Source of the DNA: DASRJJ01 sp050730855
GTDB lineage: Bacteria; Patescibacteriota; Saccharimonadia; Saccharimonadales; UBA4665
Assembly: GCA_050730855.1 (NCBI GenBank)
Contig: JBOHNU010000001.1
Location: 1-64,000, forward strand
DNA length: 64,000 nt
Reading direction: 5' to 3'
Below are positions 25,250 through 33,116 of the stretch, one piece after another. Within the stretch, counting starts at the first letter, position 1. Each line of letters starts with the position of its first letter. The notes under the pieces were generated by a model that was given only the letters and a program-made list of their open reading frames with translations, was not told where the DNA came from and did no database searches. The position numbers and the translations under genes are program-made.

Positions 25250-25792
25250 ATGACAAAACGATACGATTCAACTAAACAGTGGTACGCCATCCACACCTAC
25301 AGCGGCTACGAGGAAAAGGTGGCCGAGAGCATCCGCCAGCGCGCGGACAGTCTGGACATGAAGGACAAAATATTTCAGATTCTCGTACCTAAAGAAAAGA
25401 TGATCGAGATCAAAAACGGCAAGCGCCGCGTGGTAGAAAAGCGCATTTTCCAAGGCTACGTGCTGGTGCAGATGAAAATGAGCGAAGACGCGTGGTACAT
25501 TGTGCGCAACACGCCCAGCGTGACCGGCTTTGTGGGCAGCGGCAGCGAACCAACACCGGTGAGCGACGAAGAAATCGAAAAAATCCAAAAACGCATGGGT
25601 CTGGAGCAGCCCAAGCACAAGATTGACTACCGCATCGGCGAAGTGATTAGCATCATCGACGGTCCGTTCAAGGGCTTTGATGGCTCGATTAGCGAAATCG
25701 ACCCCGCTAAGGGCAAACTCAAAGTGCTGGTAAATATGTTCGGCCGCGAAACTCCGGTGGAACTCGACAGCCTGCAAGTAAAGCGCGTATAA
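25250..25792 (+). CDS. nusG: transcription termination/antitermination factor NusG
   Basis: 180 residues: NGN domain (KQWYAIHTYSGYEEKV, RRVVEKRIFQGYVLVQM, RNTPSVTGFVG) and a C-terminal KOW domain (IGEVISIIDGPFKGFDG, then LKVLVNMFGRETPVELD). NusG binds RNA polymerase and couples it to Rho or the ribosome. Standard length. It is followed by 359 bp without a gene before rplK, which has its own promoter. Confidence 0.97.
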   Translation: MTKRYDSTKQWYAIHTYSGYEEKVAESIRQRADSLDMKDKIFQILVPKEKMIEIKNGKRRVVEKRIFQGYVLVQMKMSEDAWYIVRNTPSVTGFVGSGSEPTPVSDEEIEKIQKRMGLEQPKHKIDYRIGEVISIIDGPFKGFDGSISEIDPAKGKLKVLVNMFGRETPVELDSLQVKRV

Positions 25793-26151
25793 GTGGAACA
25801 CACCTCCTACCCCTACATAGACGGGGATGCCTAGAAGACGCAGACGCTTCGTATCTGCGTCGAGATTCTGAATACATCTGTAAGCTAAATCTGGGGCTAG
25901 GAGGGAAGTGCCTCCGCAGAATGGTTGCGGTTGAGGCAGCCGGTGTGCCCGAAATGACACCCTCAGCGGCGAACACCCGGCCTTGTGCGTCTAAAGATCC
26001 AGGAGCATTAATTTCCGTCAACTCCGCCTATCTCTAATAGAATATAGACAAGATGCCCGTTCTTGTTGTAAAATACATCTGTTACGCACTACTTAAAGGT
26101 AGGAGAGCAGACACAGGCTTCAACTGGTCGCTCGACAAGGAGATTTAAACT
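25793..26151 (+). promoter_or_regulatory. 359-bp non-coding gap with rplK promoter
   Basis: No gene seen. Between 25837 and 25861 GACGCAGA pairs with TCTGCGTC (9-nt loop, no T-run). Around 25910-25937 GCCTCCGC pairs with GCGG-tt-GAGGC. A promoter TAGACA (26045-26050), 18 bp, TAAAAT (26069-26074) would start the rplK mRNA with about a 70-nt leader ending in AAGGAG before the ATG. The paired elements may be the nusG terminator region or an unannotated RNA. Confidence 0.45.
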
Positions 26152-26580
26152 ATGGCAAAAGCCGTAAAAGCAAACTTAAAAATGAAAATCAAAGGCGGCC
26201 AGGCCAGTGCCGCTCCACCCGTGGGCAGCACCCTCGGCCAGTACGGCGTGAACATGATGGACTTTATCGGTCCATTCAACGACGCCACCAAAGAAATGAT
26301 GGGCAAAACCGTCACCGCGCACATCACTATTTACGATGACCGCACCATGAGCTTCCGTGTGGTTGGCGAACCAACCGACGATCGCATTCGCCGCGAACTG
26401 GGCATCGACAAAGGTTCCGGCCGCCCAAACAGCGAAAAAGTCAGCAAAAAACTGACTGACGCAATGCTTGCCAAAATTGCCGAAGAAAAAGCCGCCGACA
26501 TGAACAGCGAGGACATCCCAGCCGTTAAGAAAATGGTCGCTGGCACCGCCCGCTCAATGGGCGTTGAAATAGAAGGATAA
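26152..26580 (+). CDS. rplK: 50S ribosomal protein L11
   Basis: 142 residues, standard for L11: N-terminal domain KANLKMKIKGGQASAAPPVGSTLGQYGVN in outline with the Pro-rich hinge, and C-terminal rRNA-binding domain ending in VAGTARSMGVEIEG. L11 forms the GTPase-associated stalk base with 23S rRNA. rplA follows after 43 bp that hold a possible L1 control hairpin. Confidence 0.97.
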   Translation: MAKAVKANLKMKIKGGQASAAPPVGSTLGQYGVNMMDFIGPFNDATKEMMGKTVTAHITIYDDRTMSFRVVGEPTDDRIRRELGIDKGSGRPNSEKVSKKLTDAMLAKIAEEKAADMNSEDIPAVKKMVAGTARSMGVEIEG

Positions 26581-26582
26581 TT

Positions 26583-26610
26583 GTGGGAGGCCGACGGCCG
26601 CTAGCACCAC
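26583..26610 (+). promoter_or_regulatory. candidate L1-binding mRNA hairpin between rplK and rplA
   Basis: GTGG (26583-26586) pairs with CCAC (26607-26610) and GGCC (26589-26592) with GGCC (26596-26599), leaving an asymmetric internal loop (GA / GCTAGCA). L1 recognises a helix-internal loop of this general shape both in 23S rRNA and in its own mRNA, where it represses translation. The rplA ribosome site GAAAGGA lies just beyond. Confidence 0.4.
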
Positions 26611-26623
26611 GAAAGGATACATC

Positions 26624-27541
26624 ATGGCAGACGAAGCCAAAAAACCAACTGAAGAAGTAGAAACTAAAACTTCAACAGCAACCGAAGCACCGGCTGTTAC
26701 AGAAGCTAAAGAAGAAAAAGTTACCGCCAAAGCTGGCAAGCGTAGCACAAAGGGTGTTAAAGAAGCCGAGAAAAAACAGGCCAAAGAAGAGCGCAAAGCG
26801 CACGCCGACGAGGCTAAGGCCGAGGCAGCCGAACAGCCCAAGAAGACGGTAAAGCCAGCCCGCAGCCGCCTGGAACGCCGCGGTAAAAACTTCCGCAAAG
26901 CGGCCGAATTAGTAGAAAAAGGCAGGGGCTACAAACTAGCCGAGGCTTTGGCGCTTGCTATCAAGACCAGCCCGGTTAAGTTTGACGCAACCGTCGAACT
27001 GCACGCTAACCTCAATGTTGATCCCAAACACGCCGACCAAAACATCCGCGACAACCTGGTGCTGCCAGCCGGCACGGGCAAGAATGTCCGTGTGGCTGTG
27101 TTTGACGACGCCAAAGTAGAAGGCGCCGACGTTTCCGGCGTAGAAACCCTCCTTAAGAATCTTGAGAAAAATGTTATCGACTTTGACGTGCTTATCGCCA
27201 CCCCCACGCAAATGGCGAAACTTGGTAAGTACGCCCGCGTACTTGGTCCTCGCGGCTTAATGCCAAACCCTAAGAGTGGCACCGTTACCACCGATGTTAA
27301 CAAAGCAGTTGCCGAGGCCAAAGCCGGCCGCGTCGAGTACCGCGTAGACTCTACCGGTATCGTACACGTCGGCATAGGCAAAGTCAGCTTTGGCGCCAAA
27401 AAGTTGGAAGACAACGCCCGCGCGCTACTTGCCAGCATCAAAAACAACAAGCCAGCCAGCGTAAAAAGCAATTACATAAAATCCATCCACATAGCAACGA
27501 CAATGGGGCCATCGGTTACTGTTGCCGCCAGCGAAGCGTAA
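26624..27541 (+). CDS. rplA: 50S ribosomal protein L1 with long charged N-terminal tail
   Basis: 305 residues against about 230 for typical L1. Residues 1-80 are a Lys/Glu/Ala-rich tail (repeated EAK/KAE) predicted to be disordered or helical. The L1 core starts near RRGKNFRKAAELV and includes the hallmark GPRGLMPNPKSGTV (about 207-220) and the closing VHVGIGKVSF. L1 forms the mobile stalk of the 50S subunit at the E site. Its presence argues against the Parcubacteria-type lineages reported to lack it. The rplJL genes, usually next, are 7 kb away. Confidence 0.95.
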   Translation: MADEAKKPTEEVETKTSTATEAPAVTEAKEEKVTAKAGKRSTKGVKEAEKKQAKEERKAHADEAKAEAAEQPKKTVKPARSRLERRGKNFRKAAELVEKGRGYKLAEALALAIKTSPVKFDATVELHANLNVDPKHADQNIRDNLVLPAGTGKNVRVAVFDDAKVEGADVSGVETLLKNLEKNVIDFDVLIATPTQMAKLGKYARVLGPRGLMPNPKSGTVTTDVNKAVAEAKAGRVEYRVDSTGIVHVGIGKVSFGAKKLEDNARALLASIKNNKPASVKSNYIKSIHIATTMGPSVTVAASEA

Positions 27542-27594
27542 GAATCCGAGGGCAAACTGGCCGCCGATGGGCGTGTTATGATGGTTAGGTCTTT

Positions 27595-28263
27595 ATAAAA
27601 AACTACAATGTTTACCTGTTCGACCTCGACGGAACTCTCACCGATACTTCCCAAACCTGGGTCGGCATCTTCAGGGATGTACTTGCGGATTTTGGCGTAG
27701 GCGAATTGCGCGACAACGAAATTGCCAGCTATACGCATGACTGGGCTTCACTAGCCGGGGTGGGACTTGACACGCAACAGATAAAGAGTTTTGCGGCGGC
27801 TGCCAGAAGGCTAGCGAGCGAACGGCTAGCCGGCGCACCACTGCATGATGGTGCGCTCGACATGCTAGCCAGACTGCGCAACGACGGCAAACTTACAGGA
27901 ACCGTAACTTCGACAAATCGGCCGATTTTCGACTCTCTAATGAAAGATCACCCTCTCCTAGGCTTAATGGATGTTATGGTAGCCCGCGGCGATGTCGCAA
28001 CATACAAACCCGACCCGGCTGGCATTCATCGCGCGTTGGAGTTACTTGACGTTCCCGAACCAGCACATCACGCGGCCGTATATATCGGTGACAAAGATAC
28101 CGACATTCTTGCCGCACACAATGCAGGCATCGGCAGCGCACTATTTTTCCCAGAGAATCACCACGAGCTTTACGACCGCGAGGCGCTTGAGGCCTTACAC
28201 CCGGGAGCGATAATCCTTAGATGGAGCGAATTTTTCACCACGCCGGTTCCCAAACAGTTGTAA
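27595..28263 (+). CDS. HAD-family hydrolase with no standard start codon
   Basis: Phosphatase fold: motif I FDLDGTLTDTSQT, motif II VTSTNRP, motif III/IV KPDPAGI ... YIGDKDTDI. Motif I lies upstream of the first in-frame ATG (27706), so that start would give a dead protein. The frame opens after TAG (27586-27588); codons GTC-TTT-ATA-AAA follow, with no ATG/GTG/TTG before motif I. An extended -10 box (TG-t-TATGAT, 27577-27582) would start transcription near 27589. Initiation at ATA (27595), a short frameshift or an assembly error are the options. Phosphoglycolate phosphatase-like enzymes are the nearest match; the substrate is unknown. Confidence 0.75.
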   Translation: MKNYNVYLFDLDGTLTDTSQTWVGIFRDVLADFGVGELRDNEIASYTHDWASLAGVGLDTQQIKSFAAAARRLASERLAGAPLHDGALDMLARLRNDGKLTGTVTSTNRPIFDSLMKDHPLLGLMDVMVARGDVATYKPDPAGIHRALELLDVPEPAHHAAVYIGDKDTDILAAHNAGIGSALFFPENHHELYDREALEALHPGAIILRWSEFFTTPVPKQL

Positions 28264-28331
28264 TTTTGTGCTAATGCTTGCACAACTGTTTTGACAGATC
28301 GTACAATATACTCAATTGGAGGTTCAGAAAC

Positions 28332-29033
28332 GTGGGCGTTTACAGCAACACGCAGATTTTTCGGGCAATAGACGACGGACACATTGTGTTTTATCCGTTT
28401 GTGCGCGAACACGTAGCCGGCAGCAGCGTTGATGTGACGCTTGGCGACTGGTTTTACCGCACCGAACGCCCCAGCCAAGGCGGATTTTACAATCCGTTTG
28501 ATGAAAAAGCAGTTGCACAATACTTTGGCGGCCCACACCAAGCCGAAATCCACCAGGAATGGGCCGACAAGCACGGCCGCAAGTTATTTACCAATATTCC
28601 GGCGGAGCAGCGGATTATTGTTTTGCGCCCGGGCGAGCGCATCCTGGCTCACACGCACGAATTCGTCGGCATTAAAGCCCCGGGCACCAGCACCATGCAA
28701 GCCCGCAGCACCTGGGGGCGCAACGGTGTGGCCGTGTGTTTGGACGCTGGCTGGGGCGACCCGGGGTACATCAACCGCTGGACCATGGAAATCTACAACA
28801 TGAACCAGCACGAAAGCGTAGTGCTGCCCGTAGGCGAGCGCATCGCGCAGCTAGTCTTTTACGAGACAGGCCCGGTTGACCAAGAGTACAAAAAACTCAG
28901 TGGAAAATACCAAACCGACAGCAGCGACAACCTGGAGGCGATTATCGCCAACTGGCGGCCGGAACAAATGCTGCCGCGAGCCTATTTGGACAAACGCAGG
29001 ACACCGGAGGACATCCCCGGTTTAAAAGTATAG
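28332..29033 (+). CDS. dcd: dCTP deaminase / dUTPase-family protein
   Basis: 233 residues from a GTG behind GGAGG. Trimeric dCTP deaminase/dUTPase fold: SSVDVTLGDWF, then QARSTWGRNGVAVCLDAGWGDPGY, containing the uridine-binding G-V-A-V...DAGW-DPGY element, and a C-terminal GERIAQLVFYE. It produces dUMP or dUTP for thymidylate synthesis; the next gene encodes ThyX and thymidylate kinase, so the pathway is complete here. Longer upstream frames lack a ribosome site. A TACAAT box precedes it. Confidence 0.85.
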   Translation: MGVYSNTQIFRAIDDGHIVFYPFVREHVAGSSVDVTLGDWFYRTERPSQGGFYNPFDEKAVAQYFGGPHQAEIHQEWADKHGRKLFTNIPAEQRIIVLRPGERILAHTHEFVGIKAPGTSTMQARSTWGRNGVAVCLDAGWGDPGYINRWTMEIYNMNQHESVVLPVGERIAQLVFYETGPVDQEYKKLSGKYQTDSSDNLEAIIANWRPEQMLPRAYLDKRRTPEDIPGLKV

Positions 29034-29059
29034 TAGGCGTGGGGGAAGGGAAAACAAGC

Positions 29060-31396
29060 ATGGAGCGCCAAGGAACATTCATCGTCATCGAGGGCACCGA
29101 CGGGTCAGGCAAGGGTACGCAGTTCCGCTTGCTGGCCGATTATCTGCGCGGGCTTGGTCACGACGTTGCCACCTTTGACTTTCCGCAGTACGATCAACCC
29201 TCCAGTTATTTCGTCAAAAAATACCTAAACGGCGATTACGGCACGGCCGACGAAGTAGGCCCGTACACCGCGTCGCTGTTTTACGCGCTGGATAGATTTG
29301 AGGCCGCACCAGCCATCCGCCAAGCACTGGAGGAGGGCAAGATTGTGCTGGCCAACCGCTTTAGCGGCAGCAACATGGGCCACCAAGGCACCAAGTTTGT
29401 GCATGCCGAGGAGCGCCGCGGATTCTTTATTTGGGCCGACAATCTGGAGTTTGAGATGCTCAAAATCCCGCGGCCAACGCTCAGCCTGGTATTACGTGTG
29501 CCGGCTGAAACCGCGCAGCAGCTTGTCGACCAAAAAGAACAGCGCAGTTACACCGACAAAAAACGCGACATCCACGAGGCCTCCTTGAGCCACCTCCAGC
29601 GCGCCGTGACCGTATACGACGACCTCTGCCAGCTATTTCCCAAGGACTTCCAGCGCATCGATTGCGTGCGCAGCGGCGAACTTTTGCCAATCGAGACCGT
29701 TCAGGAACTTATTCGCCAAAAAATCGAGCCAATTCTGCCACCACCGGTTCCCAAGCCACCCGTTGCCGAAGCCGTCATAATTAAGAAGGAAAAAACCATC
29801 GTGCAGAACCCCTATGTCCAGAAAAACGAGCAAGGCTTGTACGAAATCACCGCCGTCGGCAAACAATTCTTGGACGAATCGGTGACTAACAGCACGGGCA
29901 ACGTCTACGGCTTTACCGACAAGCTCAGCCCCATCACCATCGCCGCCGCCATGGCGCGATTGTCGCGCCGTGGTGACGACATGCGCGTAACCCTTTTGGA
30001 CGAGTTTGCCCAGTCCGCCGGCAAGGACGAAAAGCTGCTCAAACGCATCATTACCGCCTTCGGAGACGACTCTGTACAGCAGCTAACCGGCCAGTACATC
30101 GTCGTCGAAAACGCCAGCAACATACTCACAAAAAAACTGGAGTGGGGCAGGTTAGCTGCGTACCTAGAACAATCCACCCGCTACATTTACTACGATCAGA
30201 AAGACGCCGAGGGTAACTACAAATACTTTGTGCCGGAGCATCTGCCGCAAGACGTCAAAACCGCCTACCGCGCCCACATGGACGAAATCTTCCGCCTATA
30301 CTCTAGCATGGTGCACCAGCTAACCAAGTACGTAACCGACAACTCCGACACGCCGGCAGAAGAGCGCGACGTGGCCTGGAAGGGTGCCGTGCGTGCCCAG
30401 GCATGCGATGCCATCCGCCCGGTTTTGCCAGTGGCCACCAAGTCTACCGTTGGTATTTTTGCTTCCGGCCAAGCCTTGGAAAGTCTGATTATGCACTTGC
30501 TGGGTGATGAGCTGCCCGAAGCGCGCAAAACCGGTGAAGACATGCTTGCCGAAGCGCGCAAAGTGAACGGAGCCTTCCTGGAGCGAGCAGACAAGCCAGA
30601 GCGCGGCGGCGCCTGGATTGCCTACCAAGTCAACAAGCACAAAGCTGTCAAGCAACTGGCGCACGACTACTTGCCCGACAATCACGCTGCTGCTGCCGAG
30701 CCGGTGCAACTCACCGGCGTTTGGCCGCGTAACGAATTCGACCTAATCCCCGACATGCTGTACGAGCACAGTAATCTACCGCTCAAGCAAATCCAGGAAG
30801 AAGTTACTACCTGGCCGTACGAAAAGAAACTGCGCGTGTTTGAAGCCTACGTCGGTGAACGCCTAAACCGCCGCCACAAACCCGGCCGCGCGCTCGAGAA
30901 AGCTCACTACAGCTGGGACTTAGTGTGCGACTACGGCATATTCCGCGACCTGCAGCGCCACCGCATGGTCGACGATCTGGAATGGCAAGAATTGACACCG
31001 CGCTACGGCTACGACATGCCGAAGCTAGTTGAAGAAGCCGGCCTGGTTGACGAATTTGAGCAATGTTTTGAAATTAGCCTTAAGCTCCACAGTTTACTGC
31101 AAGCCAGCGGCTACGCGCTCGAGGCGCAGTACGCCACGCTGCTCGGCCACAAAATGCGCTGGAAAATTACCTACAACGCTCGCGAAGCCTTCCACCTTCA
31201 CGAGCTACGCACCAGCCCGCAAGGCCACCCCGGCTACCGCAAACTCGTGCAGCAAATGCACGAAAAACTGACCGAAATCCACCCCCTCCTAGGCGAAGCC
31301 ATGAAATTTGTAAACCAAGGCGAGGACGCCGAGCTAACTCGGCTCGCCGCCGAACGCTACACACAGTTCAAACTAAGCCAACTTGATCAGAAATAA
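29060..31396 (+). CDS. thymidylate kinase fused to a duplicated ThyX
   Basis: About 778 residues. Residues 1-220 are thymidylate kinase: FIVIEGTDGSGKGTQ P-loop, FDFPQYDQPSS, LANRFSGSN. The remainder is two ThyX-like (FAD-dependent thymidylate synthase) copies. Copy 1 (about 265-480) has EQSTRY near 369 but WGR where RHR is expected. Copy 2 (about 555-760) keeps QRHR near 632 but has LTPRYG in place of NEQSTRY. The two halves of the ThyX motif are thus spread over both copies. The fusion would make dTMP from dUMP and then dTDP. GGAAGGG supports the ATG at 29060 over the GTG at 29039. Confidence 0.85.
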   Translation: MERQGTFIVIEGTDGSGKGTQFRLLADYLRGLGHDVATFDFPQYDQPSSYFVKKYLNGDYGTADEVGPYTASLFYALDRFEAAPAIRQALEEGKIVLANRFSGSNMGHQGTKFVHAEERRGFFIWADNLEFEMLKIPRPTLSLVLRVPAETAQQLVDQKEQRSYTDKKRDIHEASLSHLQRAVTVYDDLCQLFPKDFQRIDCVRSGELLPIETVQELIRQKIEPILPPPVPKPPVAEAVIIKKEKTIVQNPYVQKNEQGLYEITAVGKQFLDESVTNSTGNVYGFTDKLSPITIAAAMARLSRRGDDMRVTLLDEFAQSAGKDEKLLKRIITAFGDDSVQQLTGQYIVVENASNILTKKLEWGRLAAYLEQSTRYIYYDQKDAEGNYKYFVPEHLPQDVKTAYRAHMDEIFRLYSSMVHQLTKYVTDNSDTPAEERDVAWKGAVRAQACDAIRPVLPVATKSTVGIFASGQALESLIMHLLGDELPEARKTGEDMLAEARKVNGAFLERADKPERGGAWIAYQVNKHKAVKQLAHDYLPDNHAAAAEPVQLTGVWPRNEFDLIPDMLYEHSNLPLKQIQEEVTTWPYEKKLRVFEAYVGERLNRRHKPGRALEKAHYSWDLVCDYGIFRDLQRHRMVDDLEWQELTPRYGYDMPKLVEEAGLVDEFEQCFEISLKLHSLLQASGYALEAQYATLLGHKMRWKITYNAREAFHLHELRTSPQGHPGYRKLVQQMHEKLTEIHPLLGEAMKFVNQGEDAELTRLAAERYTQFKLSQLDQK

Positions 31397-31568
31397 CGAC
31401 TTGCTCCCTCACAGTCGCTTCTCCTGCTGCCGCCTTTATCGCCAACGTTGGATTGCCGTTCCTAGTTTCCCGAGCATGCGCCGCGTATAAATTTGCAGTG
31501 TGATTAGCCAAGGATTGGCCATCGGCTGGACCCCTGGCAATAAGCTGAGCTGCTGTTAGATCTTCCAT
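31368..31568 (-). CDS. small hypothetical protein (66 aa)
   Basis: Ala-rich soluble protein (MEDLTAAQLIARGP...), no domain recognised. A strong GGAGG lies five nt before the ATG at 31568. It overlaps the tail of the tmk-thyX gene by 29 bp, convergently. A terminator-type hairpin (31588-31610) stands between its likely promoter and the ribosome site. Confidence 0.55.
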   Translation of the reverse strand: MEDLTAAQLIARGPADGQSLANHTANLYAAHARETRNGNPTLAIKAAAGEATVREQVVISDQVGLV

Positions 31569-31581
31569 GTCTACCTCCAAA

Positions 31582-31610
31582 TAAAAAACCGGGCTCTTGG
31601 ATCGAGCCCG
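31582..31610 (-). terminator. terminator-like hairpin ahead of a small gene
   Basis: On the minus strand CCGGGCTC-gatccaa-GAGCCCGG is followed by six Ts, then GGAGG and the ATG at 31568. AT-rich -10-like sequence lies just upstream (31615-31640), so transcripts into the small gene would have to pass this terminator. It may also end + strand transcripts, though the + side T-run is weaker. Confidence 0.6.
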
Positions 31611-31753
31611 GCTAATTTTTATACTTTATATATTACGGCTCAATCCTTTGGCGCACGTACGCAAAATAAAAGCCCCAAGCATGGAAAACTTTTGCCAACG
31701 GATTTACTTGAACCATAAAGCTATAATAGTACAATCTGTCAAGGAAATCCATA

Positions 31754-31912
31754 TTGACGCTGCGAGCCTTACGCTGTATTATGACTGTATTGTGTCTAAA
31801 GCAGAAGTATTCATGATCGTCATTCTCGACTCCAAAAGGGAGCTCGGTTAGGCGTATCCGACAAACGCACACCACCCGGGCTCCCAGCCCGGTTTTTAAT
31901 TTAAAGGATTTT
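31754..31912 (+). promoter_or_regulatory. attenuator-like leader of the M20 peptidase gene
   Basis: Promoter TTGACG (31754-31759), 17 bp, TATTAT (31777-31782); expected start about 31789. Terminator CCGGGCT-ccc-AGCCCGG (31876-31892) with five Ts. An upstream segment GGGAGCTCGG (31838-31847) can pair over 10 bp (one G-U) with CCGGGCTCCC (31876-31885), which would break the terminator. The two folds are mutually exclusive. The roughly 105-nt RNA before the T-run encodes no obvious leader peptide. Confidence 0.6.
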
Positions 31913-33067
31913 ATGACCGACGACCAGCTGATCGAACTTTCCAAGAAACTCATTGCAATTGAGTCGACCGTGGACAACCTAGACGGTTTGCGCGAGGCAT
32001 ACGACTTTATGGTCAAGATGCTACGGAGCAGCGGCAAAGACATCACTATCGAGGAGTTCGAAAGCGGCGGCAAGCCCAGCTTGCTGGCGTACCGCGGCAA
32101 AACGCGGCCGGCCAATTTCCGGGTTATACTAAATGGCCATCTTGATGTGGTGCCCGGCCAGCCCAGCCAGTACAAAGCGGTGGTGAAAGACGGCAAACTG
32201 TACGGCCGAGGCTCACACGATGAGAAAGCGGCTTGTGTCGTCCTAGCCGACGTATTTTGCGAGTTCATCGACAAAGTGCCATATGCCCTGGGCTTGCAGC
32301 TAGTAACCGACGAAGAAAGCAGCGGCTATCATGGCACCCGCCTCCAAATCGAGGACGGTGTTCGCGCCGACTTTGTAATTTGCGCTGAGTGCGGCAGAAA
32401 AACAGACGTACACGAAATTGCGAATGAAGCGAAGGGAATAGTTGTTGCCGAAATTGGGTTCCGCGGCGTTGCGACACACAGCGCGTACCCGTGGAGAGGC
32501 GACAGTGCGGCACTCAAAGCCACCCAATTTGTCCATGCTTTGCACGACCGATTCCCGTGGCCGGCAGAGGAAACGTCGCATACAACAATCACCGTGACCT
32601 CTATTTCTTCGACAGGCGGTTCGCTTACCCGCGTTCCCGACTACGCGTTAGTTAAGGTGGACGCCCGCTACATTCCCGGCGACCCTAACTTCCGCAGCAG
32701 AAAACACTTCGCAGCACTGATTGAAAAGATTGACGCGAACGCCGAGCTGAGCATCTACGACTTTTCGTCGCCTCTATACACCAGCAAAGATAACCCTTTA
32801 CTCTTAGCCCTAAAAGCCTCGGCCGAGAAAGTCGAGGACGCACCGTTCAGGTTCGTCCGGCGCCATGCCACCAGCGACGGCCGTTGGTACGGTGACGTTG
32901 GCAACCAAGCCTGCGAGTTCGGCATCGCCGGCGAAGATCAGCACGGCGACAACGAACACATCACCTTAAAAGCGTTCTCAGACTTCCGCAAAACATTGCA
33001 AGACTTTTTGACAAAAACCATCGAAACCGAAAAAGATAACACCAACACACACGCTTTTTCTGAATAA
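31913..33067 (+). CDS. M20-family metallopeptidase/deacylase, copy 1
   Basis: 384 residues with the M20 di-zinc pattern: LNGHLDVVPG (H and catalytic D), GRGSHDEKAA (bridging Asp), VTDEESSG (catalytic Glu pair), and a C-terminal EDQHGDNEHI His. A dimerisation domain lies about 175-290. M20 members include dipeptidases, ArgE and DapE; the substrate cannot be told, but peptide use would suit an organism that imports amino acids. Starts after AAAGGA, directly downstream of the attenuator-like leader. A paralog follows. Confidence 0.88.
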   Translation: MTDDQLIELSKKLIAIESTVDNLDGLREAYDFMVKMLRSSGKDITIEEFESGGKPSLLAYRGKTRPANFRVILNGHLDVVPGQPSQYKAVVKDGKLYGRGSHDEKAACVVLADVFCEFIDKVPYALGLQLVTDEESSGYHGTRLQIEDGVRADFVICAECGRKTDVHEIANEAKGIVVAEIGFRGVATHSAYPWRGDSAALKATQFVHALHDRFPWPAEETSHTTITVTSISSTGGSLTRVPDYALVKVDARYIPGDPNFRSRKHFAALIEKIDANAELSIYDFSSPLYTSKDNPLLLALKASAEKVEDAPFRFVRRHATSDGRWYGDVGNQACEFGIAGEDQHGDNEHITLKAFSDFRKTLQDFLTKTIETEKDNTNTHAFSE

Positions 33068-33116
33068 TAGTTTAAAGGTTCCTGGCGCCAGACGTGTCAT
33101 GCCGTATACTAAATAC

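Noticed and set aside
25268..25960. 230-codon minus-strand frame over nusG
   Set aside because: Shadow of nusG; extends into non-coding sequence without a ribosome site or motif.
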